From DAIOGN01 sp036745245 (lineage in GTDB: Bacteria; Zixibacteria; MSB-5A5; JAUVRN01): DNA of 7,404 nt. The position numbers and the translations under genes were made by a program. The stretch lies in contig DAIOGN010000141.1 of NCBI GenBank assembly GCA_036745245.1, positions 1 through 7,404 on the forward strand, written 5' to 3'. Shown one piece after another: positions 1 through 5,768 of this stretch; position 1 is the first letter of the stretch; each line of letters opens with the position of its first letter. The notes below the pieces were generated by a model. It was not told the origin of the DNA, ran no database searches, and was given only the letters and a program-made list of their open reading frames with translations.

Positions 1-82
1 CCTGTCGTGTGAAGTCGTCCTCGTCGTCGAGGAGCGAGATGAGGGCCCGCAACTCCGAGTCCGGAAGTGTCGTCGGCTCCAC
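1..82 (-). CDS. Start of an unidentified protein, perhaps SirB1/HEAT-like (3' end outside window)
   Basis: An open frame runs leftwards from a GTG at 82-80 to the window edge and gives 27 residues, VEPTTLPDSELRALISLLDD followed by EDDFTRQ. The leucine-rich, acidic helix ELRALISLLDDED recalls the N-termini of SirB1/transglutaminase-like proteins and of HEAT-repeat helices. That is only a resemblance over a short stretch, and no catalytic residue is in view. The GTG is preferred because a strong promoter-like pair ends eight bases before it, so the transcript could be leaderless; no Shine-Dalgarno is visible. The same frame is open upstream to an ATG at 163-161, which would add 27 unremarkable residues (MPTVQG...) and would put the promoter inside the gene. 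The gene follows mscS on the same strand, 88 nt after its stop, and probably has its own promoter. Confidence 0.55.
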   Translation of the reverse strand, partial: MEPTTLPDSELRALISLLDDEDDFTRQ

Positions 83-89
83 GACCGGA

Positions 90-118
90 AAGCTAAACAC
101 GCCGGCCGGAAGTGTCAA
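90..118 (-). promoter_or_regulatory. Sigma-70-type promoter for the leftmost gene
   Basis: On the minus strand a perfect -35 box TTGACA (118-113) is separated by exactly 17 bases from TAGCTT (95-90), a plausible -10 box matching TATAAT at the first two bases, the fifth-position equivalent being weaker, and the last base. The expected start of transcription is about position 83-82, which coincides with the GTG at 82. The site lies in the 88-nt gap after mscS. The pairing and position are seen directly; promoter activity is inferred. Confidence 0.6.
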
Positions 119-170
119 GGTTTGCCTCGCACCGGCCCGCGTGAGTCCCTGCACCGTTGGCATGGGGACG

Positions 171-1136
171 TCAAGCCTGTCCCGGGCGGGCTGCACTCGC
201 CTCGAGGGTGCTCCAGCGGTACTTGCCTGCCCGACCGCGCGGCTCGCTGCCGGCCACCACGGCCAGCGGCTCCTCGACCCTGTGATACACGACCCGTTGC
301 GGCAACGGGATCTCGATGTCCTCCGCGTCGAAGGCCCGCTTGAGTCGCAGTCGGAATTCCCGCTCCACGATCCACTGCTTGAGGGGCTCGGTCTTGAGCA
401 GCGCCTTGACGACCAGGGCCGAGTCGGAGAAGGCGTCCACCCCCAGGAGTTCGAGATCTGCCGTGATGTGGCGCCCCAGCTCAGGGTCGGCGCGCAATTC
501 CGAGGCCACACGCTTCAACACGGCGAACACGCGGTCCGGATCTTCGTTGTACGACACCCCCACCTCGATTTTTGCCCTCGACCAGCCGTAGGAGAAGTTG
601 GAGAGCGTGGACACCTGTCCGTTCGGCACCACGTGCAGCGTGCCGGCGGCATCCCGCAACACCGTGGTGCGCAGGGTCACGCGTTCCACCTGTCCGGTCT
701 GGCCCGCCACTTCCACCACATCGCCCACGCGAACCTGGTCCTCGATGAGCAGAAAGAAGCCGCTCACGAAATCCTTTACCAGGCTCTGGGCGCCGAAGCC
801 GATGGCGAGGCCCACCACGCCCGCGCCCGCGAGCAGCGGCGCGATGTCCACGCCCAGTTCGCGCGCGATCATGAGGCCGGCCAGAAGGAGAATGGCCATG
901 CGCGAGAGGGTGTTGATCACCTGCGACAGGGTGGCCGCGCGCTTTTCGCGTTCGGTGGTGGTGGTTTCATCATGATCCGAGGCCGCATTCACGATACGAT
1001 GGGCGATGGCGCGCGTCAGTCGGAGCGCCAGAAGGACGGTCAGGATGATGAACACCGTCCGTACTCCGTGGCTCACCAGCCACGCATGCAACGCCTGCCA
1101 GAGGTCTTCCCCCAGCGTGGCAAAACTGAATTCCAT
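171..1136 (-). CDS. MscS-family mechanosensitive ion channel
   Basis: This gene encodes a small-conductance mechanosensitive channel of the inner membrane, a family that opens under membrane tension to release solutes during osmotic downshock. The 321-residue product has a hydrophobic helix at about 26-44, a second at about 80-92, and the glycine/alanine-rich pore helix at about 97-131 (LLAGAGVVGLAIGFGAQSLV, then DFVSGFFLLIEDQ). The beta domain follows (VRVGDVVEVAGQTGQVERV, then VVPNGQVSTLSNFS), then the alpha/beta C-terminal domain ending in EIPLPQRVVY. About 30 extra polar residues follow. It is the short three-helix type. The ATG at 1136 is chosen because AGGAGA lies 8 nt upstream. The frame is open up to 1271, but those 45 codons start inside the MITE-like element and look non-coding. 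It stands 252 nt after the nlpC-type gene, so it may be expressed separately. Confidence 0.93.
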   Translation of the reverse strand: MEFSFATLGEDLWQALHAWLVSHGVRTVFIILTVLLALRLTRAIAHRIVNAASDHDETTTTEREKRAATLSQVINTLSRMAILLLAGLMIARELGVDIAPLLAGAGVVGLAIGFGAQSLVKDFVSGFFLLIEDQVRVGDVVEVAGQTGQVERVTLRTTVLRDAAGTLHVVPNGQVSTLSNFSYGWSRAKIEVGVSYNEDPDRVFAVLKRVASELRADPELGRHITADLELLGVDAFSDSALVVKALLKTEPLKQWIVEREFRLRLKRAFDAEDIEIPLPQRVVYHRVEEPLAVVAGSEPRGRAGKYRWSTLEASAARPGQA

Positions 1137-1144
1137 GGGCACCG

Positions 1145-1150
1145 TCTCCT
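1145..1150 (-). promoter_or_regulatory. Ribosome binding site that fixes the mscS start
   Basis: The minus strand reads AGGAGA eight bases before the ATG at 1136. It is the only good Shine-Dalgarno near the 5' end of the channel gene, and it rejects the longer reading that starts at 1271 inside the inserted element. Confidence 0.75.
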
Positions 1151-1155
1151 CTTCG

Positions 1156-1173
1156 GGCGGCGGGATGGCCGCC
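1156..1173 (-). other. Small hairpin in the mscS leader
   Basis: On the minus strand GGCGGC and GCCGCC form a perfect 6-bp stem around the loop CATCCC, ending 5 nt before the AGGAGA ribosome binding site. There is no U-run, so it is not an intrinsic terminator. It could affect translation of mscS, but GC-rich DNA produces such stems by chance. Confidence 0.3.
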
Positions 1174-1228
1174 TTCGGGAGGCGTGGTAGTAAAAAGCGG
1201 GAGAGGGCGCAAGCCGGGCCTGACGCTA

Positions 1229-1246
1229 GTGTCGTGTCCCGGAGAT
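1229..1246 (+). repeat. Left terminal inverted repeat of the MITE-like element
   Basis: GTGTCGTGTCCCGGAGAT is the exact reverse complement of 1372-1389. Counting the flanking CTA/TAG bases, the match spans 21 bases (1226-1246 against 1372-1392). Confidence 0.85.
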
Positions 1247-1371
1247 AACTTGCATACGTCTCGTGAGGCATCGCGGGGTCTGACGAGGCGTGACGACGAA
1301 GCGTATCAAAGAAATACGGTGAGGAGTCACAACGAAGTCAGGCTCCACGAGGGCCACGAGAAATTCAAGGA

Positions 1372-1389
1372 ATCTCCGGGACACGACAC
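1372..1389 (-). repeat. Right terminal inverted repeat of the MITE-like element
   Basis: ATCTCCGGGACACGACAC on the plus strand is the exact reverse complement of the left repeat. Its last base (1389) is also the final G of the TAG stop codon of the NlpC/P60 gene. Confidence 0.85.
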
Positions 1390-1874
1390 TAGGGCAGGCG
1401 GCGCGCTCCGAGATACCGGTCGGCGTAGTAGCGTTCGCGCGTAGAGGAGAGAGTCACTCCGTCGTTCCCGGCGTGAAGAAACCAGTGCGCCCAGAGGTAG
1501 ATGCCCACGTGCGTGGGCCGACCCTCGGGTGTGCCATAGAACAGAAGATCGCCGGTCTTCACTTTGGCCACCGGCTTCCCCGCTCGATACAAATCACGCG
1601 TGGTGCGCGGAAGGGCGCGGCCGTCATAGCGTCGATACGCGTATTGAACCAGGCCGGAGCAGTCGAATCCGTTGCGGTCCACGCCGCCCTTGCGATACGG
1701 CCGCCCCTCCACGTCCTCACAAATGCCGAGCCAGCGTCGCTCCACGTCGTTGTCTGCCTGCAGTCGTGGAGAGGAGGACCCAGCCGTTCCGGCACGCGAT
1801 TTGGGAGGAGCGGTCGAGCAGGCGAGCAGCGCTGCCGCCGCCAGGGCGAGGGCACAACGGACGACGAGGTTCAC
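1389..1874 (-). CDS. NlpC/P60-family lipoprotein, predicted peptidoglycan endopeptidase
   Basis: The 161-residue product begins with a lipoprotein signal peptide: NLVVR, a hydrophobic stretch, and the lipobox LLAC with the lipidated Cys at 19. A short Ser/Pro-rich linker precedes an NlpC/P60 domain from about residue 44. The visible catalytic residues are Cys72 in GFDCSGLVQYAY, His122 in THVGIYL and, as the likely third polar residue, His134 in WFLHAG. The family cleaves peptide cross-links or stems in peptidoglycan as papain-like cysteine peptidases; the exact bond cannot be told. Start is GTG at 1874, directly after an in-frame TGA, with no good Shine-Dalgarno. It follows the ubiA-like gene by 71 nt. 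The stop TAG sits at the junction with the MITE-like element, yet the protein ends in the usual family manner (YYADRYLGARR), so it looks intact. Confidence 0.9.
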   Translation of the reverse strand: MNLVVRCALALAAAALLACSTAPPKSRAGTAGSSSPRLQADNDVERRWLGICEDVEGRPYRKGGVDRNGFDCSGLVQYAYRRYDGRALPRTTRDLYRAGKPVAKVKTGDLLFYGTPEGRPTHVGIYLWAHWFLHAGNDGVTLSSTRERYYADRYLGARRLP

Positions 1875-1882
1875 TCACCGTG

Positions 1883-1911
1883 AATATCGGCACGTCTCCA
1901 CGTTCCGTTCA
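1883..1911 (-). promoter_or_regulatory. Possible weak promoter for the NlpC/P60 gene
   Basis: On the minus strand GATATT (1888-1883) matches a -10 box at 4 of 6 positions. It ends 8 nt before the GTG start, which would give an almost leaderless transcript. The sequence 17 bases upstream, TGAACG (1911-1906), is a poor -35 box. The spacing repeats the arrangement at the left-edge gene, but this call is weak. Confidence 0.22.
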
Positions 1912-1945
1912 GGCGCGCCTGGTCCCCATGTGCGCCCCGTGTACT

Positions 1946-2836
1946 CTATGGATACGTGAGGTGCCAGCGCTTCTGATAATAGGTCCGGGTCGCAACCCAG
2001 CCCAGGGCGAGCACGAGCGCGTACCACGGATGCAGGATCACGGCAGCGGCCGACAGCCCGAGCACCGAAGCGCGAGCGGCCTTTGAAGCCACTTTGAGGT
2101 CACCGCGGCCCGCCTTCCAGAACCAGACGGCCGACGGCAGGACGCCGCAGAGAAACAGAACGTCGACCTGATACAGGGCCAGAAGCAGCGCCGAGAGGTA
2201 CCAGCCGAATGCCCAGCGCGCAGCTCGCTCAGGTCCAAGTGTGACGGCCAGCGTGCGCTTGCCATGCACAAGGTCTCCGTCACGGTCGGGAAGCGTGGTG
2301 AGCAGATAGACCGCCGCCACACCGAATGCGTAGGGGAAGGACGGCGCGATGGCGGCAACGAGTGAGGACCCCGCGGCCAGTTTCCCGCACACAAACACCG
2401 CGACGCCATGAGCGAGAAGGTTCGAGAGCAGAGCAAGATAAGGACGATCCTTCCAGCTCCAGGGCGGCGCCGAATACAAAAATCCCAGGACGAGCACACT
2501 GCCTACGGGAAGCGCCAGCTCGGAGCGGATGAAGCACGCGCCGAGGGCTACGGCACATAGAAGCGCAACCACCCCAAAGGCCGCCCGCCGGGAAATGGCT
2601 CCCGACGCGATAAACTGACACTTGCGATTGTGGCGATCCCCTTCGACGTCGAAGGCCTGATTGAGCACGAAAGCGGCCGCACAGGCCGCCGTGATGGCGC
2701 CCAGTCCGAGCCACAACGAAAACTCAACGGGCCAGATGTGGCGGGGCCGGCCCGTGCCCAGAAGGTAGATCGTCCACACCGGAACCAGAAGCAGCGGACG
2801 CAGGAAGAACACGCCGTCAAACGCGCGCCACGTCAC
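1946..2836 (-). CDS. UbiA-superfamily prenyltransferase, substrate unknown
   Basis: This is an integral membrane enzyme that transfers a prenyl chain from prenyl diphosphate to an acceptor. The product is 296 residues with several hydrophobic helices. Both aspartate-rich motifs are present: NQAFDVEGD at residues 59-67 (the NxxxDxxxD motif) and DRDGD at 184-188, followed by HGKRTLAVTLG. The second motif resembles the MenA/chlorophyll-synthase/homogentisate-type branch more than phosphoribosyl-transferring relatives, but the acceptor cannot be deduced. The common RPI-SG stretch after motif 1 reads CQFIASG here. The GTG at 2836 is chosen because it overlaps the cdsA stop by 4 nt (GTGA), and the frame upstream is a shadow of cdsA without membrane character. 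The overlap implies translational coupling to cdsA, which fits a role in membrane lipid or quinone synthesis. Confidence 0.88.
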   Translation of the reverse strand: MTWRAFDGVFFLRPLLLVPVWTIYLLGTGRPRHIWPVEFSLWLGLGAITAACAAAFVLNQAFDVEGDRHNRKCQFIASGAISRRAAFGVVALLCAVALGACFIRSELALPVGSVLVLGFLYSAPPWSWKDRPYLALLSNLLAHGVAVFVCGKLAAGSSLVAAIAPSFPYAFGVAAVYLLTTLPDRDGDLVHGKRTLAVTLGPERAARWAFGWYLSALLLALYQVDVLFLCGVLPSAVWFWKAGRGDLKVASKAARASVLGLSAAAVILHPWYALVLALGWVATRTYYQKRWHLTYP

Positions 2837-3630
2837 ACCGGAGGTCGCCAGAACGTCAGCGCGTACAACCCGGCTCCCGCCCACAGAAGCGAGTCGAAGC
2901 GATCGAGCACACCGCCGTGCGCCGAGAGCAATTGACCCGAGTCCTTCCGCCCGGCGGCGCGCTTGAGCAGAGACTCGAACAGATCCCCGGTGACGCTCAG
3001 GAACCACACCACCACCGCGGCCGTGACGTACCACACGCTTCCCCGCGTGTCGGGCCACACCACGATGGCCAGAATCGCCACCACCACGGATGCGCCCAGC
3101 GCCCACACTGCTCCCTCCACGGTCTTCCCCGGGCTCAGTCGGCTCGCGAGTTTTCGTTTTCCCATGCGGCTGCCGCCTTCATAGGCCGCGGTGTCGCCCG
3201 CCCACACCAGGGCGAACAGGTACAAAAGCTCGGTGACTCCGGACTCCAAGCGGATCCAGAGCAACGGTTGGAACAGGCTCACCGGATACACAAGAAGAGC
3301 GAGGGACCAGATGGCAAGATCGCGACCGGCCACGGGCTCGCTCCTCAAGGCCAACACTCCCACCGCCACGGAGCAGAGGCCCAGCGACACCTGAAACGAA
3401 AGCGGCCAATGCAGCACGGCCGAGGCGGGCGCCCACAACGCGAACAGGTACACGGGGAGGGTCACAGGGTGATACGTCGACCCCGACAGGAGGCGGAATC
3501 CCTCGCGCACGCCCAACGCACCCGCCGCGGCCACCACGACGGCCAGGGCCCACCCCCCCAGCACCGTGGACAGAAGCAGAAGCGGGATGCCGACGAGGGC
3601 CACGGCCACGCGGCTTGAGTACGTCGTCAA
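2833..3630 (-). CDS. cdsA: Phosphatidate cytidylyltransferase (CDP-diacylglycerol synthase)
   Basis: CdsA makes CDP-diacylglycerol from phosphatidic acid and CTP in the inner membrane, the branch point for phospholipids. The 265-residue product has an N-terminal hydrophobic region (VAVALVGIPLLLL, then GGWALAVVVAAAGALG), several further membrane helices, and the complete family signature at residues 220-246: SLLKR, KDSGQLLSAHGG and VLDRFD. The lysine/aspartate pair and final aspartates are the metal and substrate region in this family. I start it at TTG 3630, which overlaps the uppS stop as TTGA; residues LTTYSSRVAVAL look like a normal CdsA N-terminus. GTG at 3609 is the alternative, and the longer frame to 3762 is antisense-free overlap with uppS and looks non-coding. 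It overlaps genes on both sides by 4 nt, so uppS, cdsA and the ubiA-like gene form a tight translational unit. Confidence 0.93.
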   Translation of the reverse strand: MTTYSSRVAVALVGIPLLLLSTVLGGWALAVVVAAAGALGVREGFRLLSGSTYHPVTLPVYLFALWAPASAVLHWPLSFQVSLGLCSVAVGVLALRSEPVAGRDLAIWSLALLVYPVSLFQPLLWIRLESGVTELLYLFALVWAGDTAAYEGGSRMGKRKLASRLSPGKTVEGAVWALGASVVVAILAIVVWPDTRGSVWYVTAAVVVWFLSVTGDLFESLLKRAAGRKDSGQLLSAHGGVLDRFDSLLWAGAGLYALTFWRPPV

Positions 3631-4370
3631 GACCGGCCGGCCACGCCGCCAAACCGGCGTTCGCGGCTCTGGTACTCCCAGATGGCGCGGAAGAAGTCCT
3701 CCTCCGAGAAGTCGGGCCAGAGCACGTCGGTGACGTACAGCTCCGTGTAGGCGGTCTGCCACAACAGGAAGTTGGACAGCCGCATTTCCCCGGACGTGCG
3801 GATGAGCAGATCCGGATCGGGCAGCCCGTTCGTGTAGAGATGAGAGCGCAGGTCGGCTTCGGAGAACTGTGCAGGGTCGAGCTTCCCCGCCTGGACCAGC
3901 TGCGCCAGAGCCCGGCAGGCGTCGAGGATCTCCGTGCGACCGCTGTAGGACAGGGCCAGATTCAGCACGATGCCGGTGTTGTCCCGCGTCTGCTCGATCG
4001 CCTCGAGGAGCGCCTCACGCCGCCTGGGCGAGAGCGCGTCGATGTGCCCGGTGGCGATGAGCTTCACGTTCCTGGCCAGAAGTTCCCGCAGCTCCCGCTT
4101 CGTCGTTTCGTACAGAAGCTGCATGATGGCGGAAATTTCCGATTTGGGACGGCTCCAGTTTTCTTCGGAGAAGGTGTACAGGGTGAGGACCTTGATACCC
4201 GCTTCGCCCGCGGCGGTGACGATGCGCTTCACCGACTTGACGCCCGCGCGGTGCCCGGCCGTGCGTGGCATGCCCCGCCGGCGCGCCCATCGGCCGTTGC
4301 CATCCATGATGATGGCGACATGGACCGGCAGGTTGCCCTTGCGGAGCACGCGGGTGCGAAAGTAGCTCAT
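3627..4370 (-). CDS. uppS: Isoprenyl (undecaprenyl) diphosphate synthase
   Basis: UppS adds isopentenyl units in cis to farnesyl diphosphate and so makes the long-chain carrier needed for peptidoglycan and other wall polymers. The 247-residue product carries all family motifs: MDGNGRWA with the essential Asp23, GHRAG at 39-43, TLYTFSEENW at 63-72 followed by R74, and PDPDLLIRTSGEMRLSNFLL with Arg191, Glu195, Arg197 and Ser199, then Glu210 in YTELYV. Length is normal. The ATG at 4370 begins SYFRTRVLRKGNLPVHVAIIMDG, a typical N-terminus, though no Shine-Dalgarno is apparent before it. It lies 103 nt after frr, the largest break inside the cluster except that before rpsB, and its stop overlaps the cdsA start. 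Confidence 0.96.
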   Translation of the reverse strand: MSYFRTRVLRKGNLPVHVAIIMDGNGRWARRRGMPRTAGHRAGVKSVKRIVTAAGEAGIKVLTLYTFSEENWSRPKSEISAIMQLLYETTKRELRELLARNVKLIATGHIDALSPRRREALLEAIEQTRDNTGIVLNLALSYSGRTEILDACRALAQLVQAGKLDPAQFSEADLRSHLYTNGLPDPDLLIRTSGEMRLSNFLLWQTAYTELYVTDVLWPDFSEEDFFRAIWEYQSRERRFGGVAGRS

Positions 4371-4456
4371 GGCGAAAAACGGCGCGGGCCGCCCACGGAA
4401 GAAAGCCGTGCAGAGGTCGCGGGGAAGCGGTTTTTAACGCAGGAAGGAGGCGGGCC

Positions 4457-4473
4457 CGGCTGCGGCGCAGCCG
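4457..4473 (-). other. Hairpin immediately after the frr stop
   Basis: On the minus strand CGGCTGC-GCC-GCAGCCG forms a perfect 7-bp stem with a 3-nt loop, beginning at the base after the frr TGA. It is followed by GGCCCGCCTCC, not a U-run, so a Rho-independent terminator is unlikely. It may pause polymerase, protect the 3' end after processing, or lower expression of the downstream uppS group. Confidence 0.4.
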
Positions 4474-5028
4474 TCAGACCTCCATGACTTCAGCGTCTTT
4501 CCGGGTGACAAGTTCGTCGATCTTGTGGCTGAAGTCGTCGGTGACCTTCTGGACGCGTTCGCTCTGCTTGCGGTGGTCGTCCTCGGTGATCGTCCTCGCC
4601 TTTTCCGCCTTCTTCAGCGCCTCGTTGGCGTCGCGGCGGTGATTGCGCAGGGAGATCTTGCCCTCTTCGCCGATCTTCTTCACGATTTTCACCAGATCGC
4701 GTCGGCGCTCCTCCGTGAGCGGCGGGATCGGGAGGCGGAGGATCTGCCCGTCGGACGACGGGTTCAGTCCCAGCTCCGACTTCTGAATCGCACGAGAGAT
4801 CTCGGTGAGGAGGTTTTTCTCCCAGGGCTGAATGGTGATCAGCCGGGACTCCGGCACGTTGATCGTGGCCACCTGGTGAAGCGGCACGGAACTGCCGTAG
4901 TAGTCCACACGAATGCCGTCGAGCAGCTGCGCGGTGGCGCGTCCGGTGCGGATGTGCGCCAGCTCGTTGCGAATCGCCTCGAGCGTGTCGTCGCACTCCT
5001 TCTGAAGACGGGTCATCACGTCAGACAT
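4474..5028 (-). CDS. frr: Ribosome recycling factor
   Basis: RRF works with EF-G to split the post-termination ribosome. The 184-residue product matches the family length of about 185. Visible hallmarks are the N-terminal helix with LAHIRTGRATAQLLDGIRVD, the domain II region YYGSSVPLHQVATINVPESR followed by LITIQPWEKN, the PIPPLTEERRRDLVK segment, and the C-terminal helix of charged repeats (RNHRRDANEALKKAEK). The ATG at 5028 is chosen because GGGGGT lies just upstream and the N-terminus MSDVMTRLQKECDD is normal; the next Met (residue 5) is a poorer option. It overlaps the end of pyrH by 8 nt (ATGTCTGA), implying coupled translation. Confidence 0.97.
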   Translation of the reverse strand: MSDVMTRLQKECDDTLEAIRNELAHIRTGRATAQLLDGIRVDYYGSSVPLHQVATINVPESRLITIQPWEKNLLTEISRAIQKSELGLNPSSDGQILRLPIPPLTEERRRDLVKIVKKIGEEGKISLRNHRRDANEALKKAEKARTITEDDHRKQSERVQKVTDDFSHKIDELVTRKDAEVMEV

Positions 5029-5761
5029 GGCGTACCCCCGAAGAGACCCGCGTGCCGATGTGCTCGCCGCACACCACACGCAGGAGATTGCCCCGCTTCC
5101 GCAGGTCGAACACGATGATGGGAATGTCGGTGTCCTTGCACAGGGACGTGGCCGTGGCATCCATGACCTTGAGATCCTGACTCAGCACCTGGAGATAGGT
5201 GAGGGAATCGAATTTCTCTGCCGACGGTTCCAGCTCGGGGTCGGCGCTGAAGACGCCGTCCACGCGCGTGGCCTTGAGAATGACGTCCGCCTCCATTTCG
5301 GAAGCGCGCAGGGCGGCCGCCGTGTCGGTGGTGAAGAACGGATGGCCCGTGCCCGCCGCGAAGATCACCACGCGACCCTTTTCGAGGTGTCGGATGGCGC
5401 GACGCCGGATGTACGGCTCGGCGACGGCTTCCATGCGGATGGCGGTGGTCACGCGCGTGTGCACGTTCAGGCCTTCGAGCGTGTCCTGAAGGGCCAGTGC
5501 GTTAATGACCGTGGCGAGCATGCCCATCGTGTCGCCCGTAACGCGATGCACCCCGGTGGAGCTGGACTGTCGAAGGCCCCTGAAGATGTTGCCTCCGCCC
5601 ACGACGATGGCCACCTGCACGCCCAGGTCGCGGATGCCTTTGATTTCCGAACAGATTTCGCCCACGGTGACAGGCGACAACCCGAACTTCTCGTCACCCA
5701 TGAGGGCCTCGCCGGACAGCTTGAGCAGAATGCGCCGGAAGGCGGGCCGGTCACCGGTCAT
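5021..5761 (-). CDS. pyrH: UMP kinase
   Basis: PyrH phosphorylates UMP to UDP with ATP, an essential pyrimidine step in the cytoplasm. It belongs to the bacterial amino-acid-kinase-fold UMP kinases. The 246-residue product shows RRILLKLSGEALMG with Lys14, VVGGGNIFRG (GGGN at 55-58), GDTMGMLATVINALALQDTL with Asp77, GTGHPFFTTDTAAALRA with the Thr/Asp pair of UMP binding (about 137-146), LKATRVDGVFSADP, and VMDATATSLCKD. E. coli PyrH has 241 residues, so the length fits. ATG 5761, seven bases after the tsf stop, is preferred over a GTG at 5785 that lies inside tsf. The stop overlaps frr. Confidence 0.97.
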   Translation of the reverse strand: MTGDRPAFRRILLKLSGEALMGDEKFGLSPVTVGEICSEIKGIRDLGVQVAIVVGGGNIFRGLRQSSSTGVHRVTGDTMGMLATVINALALQDTLEGLNVHTRVTTAIRMEAVAEPYIRRRAIRHLEKGRVVIFAAGTGHPFFTTDTAAALRASEMEADVILKATRVDGVFSADPELEPSAEKFDSLTYLQVLSQDLKVMDATATSLCKDTDIPIIVFDLRKRGNLLRVVCGEHIGTRVSSGVRHV

Positions 5762-5768
5762 GACAAAG

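Larger units (their letters stand above)
1229..1389. mobile_element. MITE-like foldback element, 161 bp, TA-flanked
   Basis: The element has 18-bp perfect terminal inverted repeats beginning GTGTCGTGTCCCGGAGAT and is flanked by TA on both sides (1227-1228 and 1390-1391); the flanks can also be read as CTAG at each end. Inside the termini the arms continue to pair imperfectly about a centre near 1310: TCTCGTG 1259-1265 with CACGAGA 1355-1361, CTGAC 1280-1284 with GTCAG 1337-1341, GTGAC 1290-1294 with GTCAC 1326-1330, and CGTAT 1302-1306 with ATACG 1314-1318 around a 7-nt loop. The whole element can therefore fold as one long hairpin on either strand. It is too short to encode a transposase. 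Terminal repeats plus a TA duplication fit a non-autonomous relative of IS630/Tc1-mariner elements, which is inference. Its right end lies at the stop codon of the nlpC-type gene. Confidence 0.8.

Noticed and set aside
9..1190. A 393-codon open frame on the plus strand
   Set aside because: It lies antisense to mscS, has no recognisable domain, and is the usual mirror frame of a GC-rich gene. Similar long plus-strand frames at 3615-4487 and 5505-6554 mirror uppS, pyrH, tsf and rpsB.
1137..1225. Intrinsic terminator for the nlpC-type gene, using the TTTTT at 1194-1190
   Set aside because: The bases just before the T-run on the minus strand form no stable GC stem; only 3-bp pairings are possible.
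1305..1332. Possible outward promoter inside the MITE-like element, minus strand (TTGTGA, 16 bases, TTTGAT)
   Set aside because: Each box matches only 4 of 6 positions and the boxes fall within the pairing arms, so chance or structural constraint explains it as well.
1911..1920. Perfect 10-bp palindrome AGGCGCGCCT between the ubiA-like and nlpC-type genes
   Set aside because: A single short GC-rich palindrome without a loop or a repeat elsewhere is expected by chance in such DNA.
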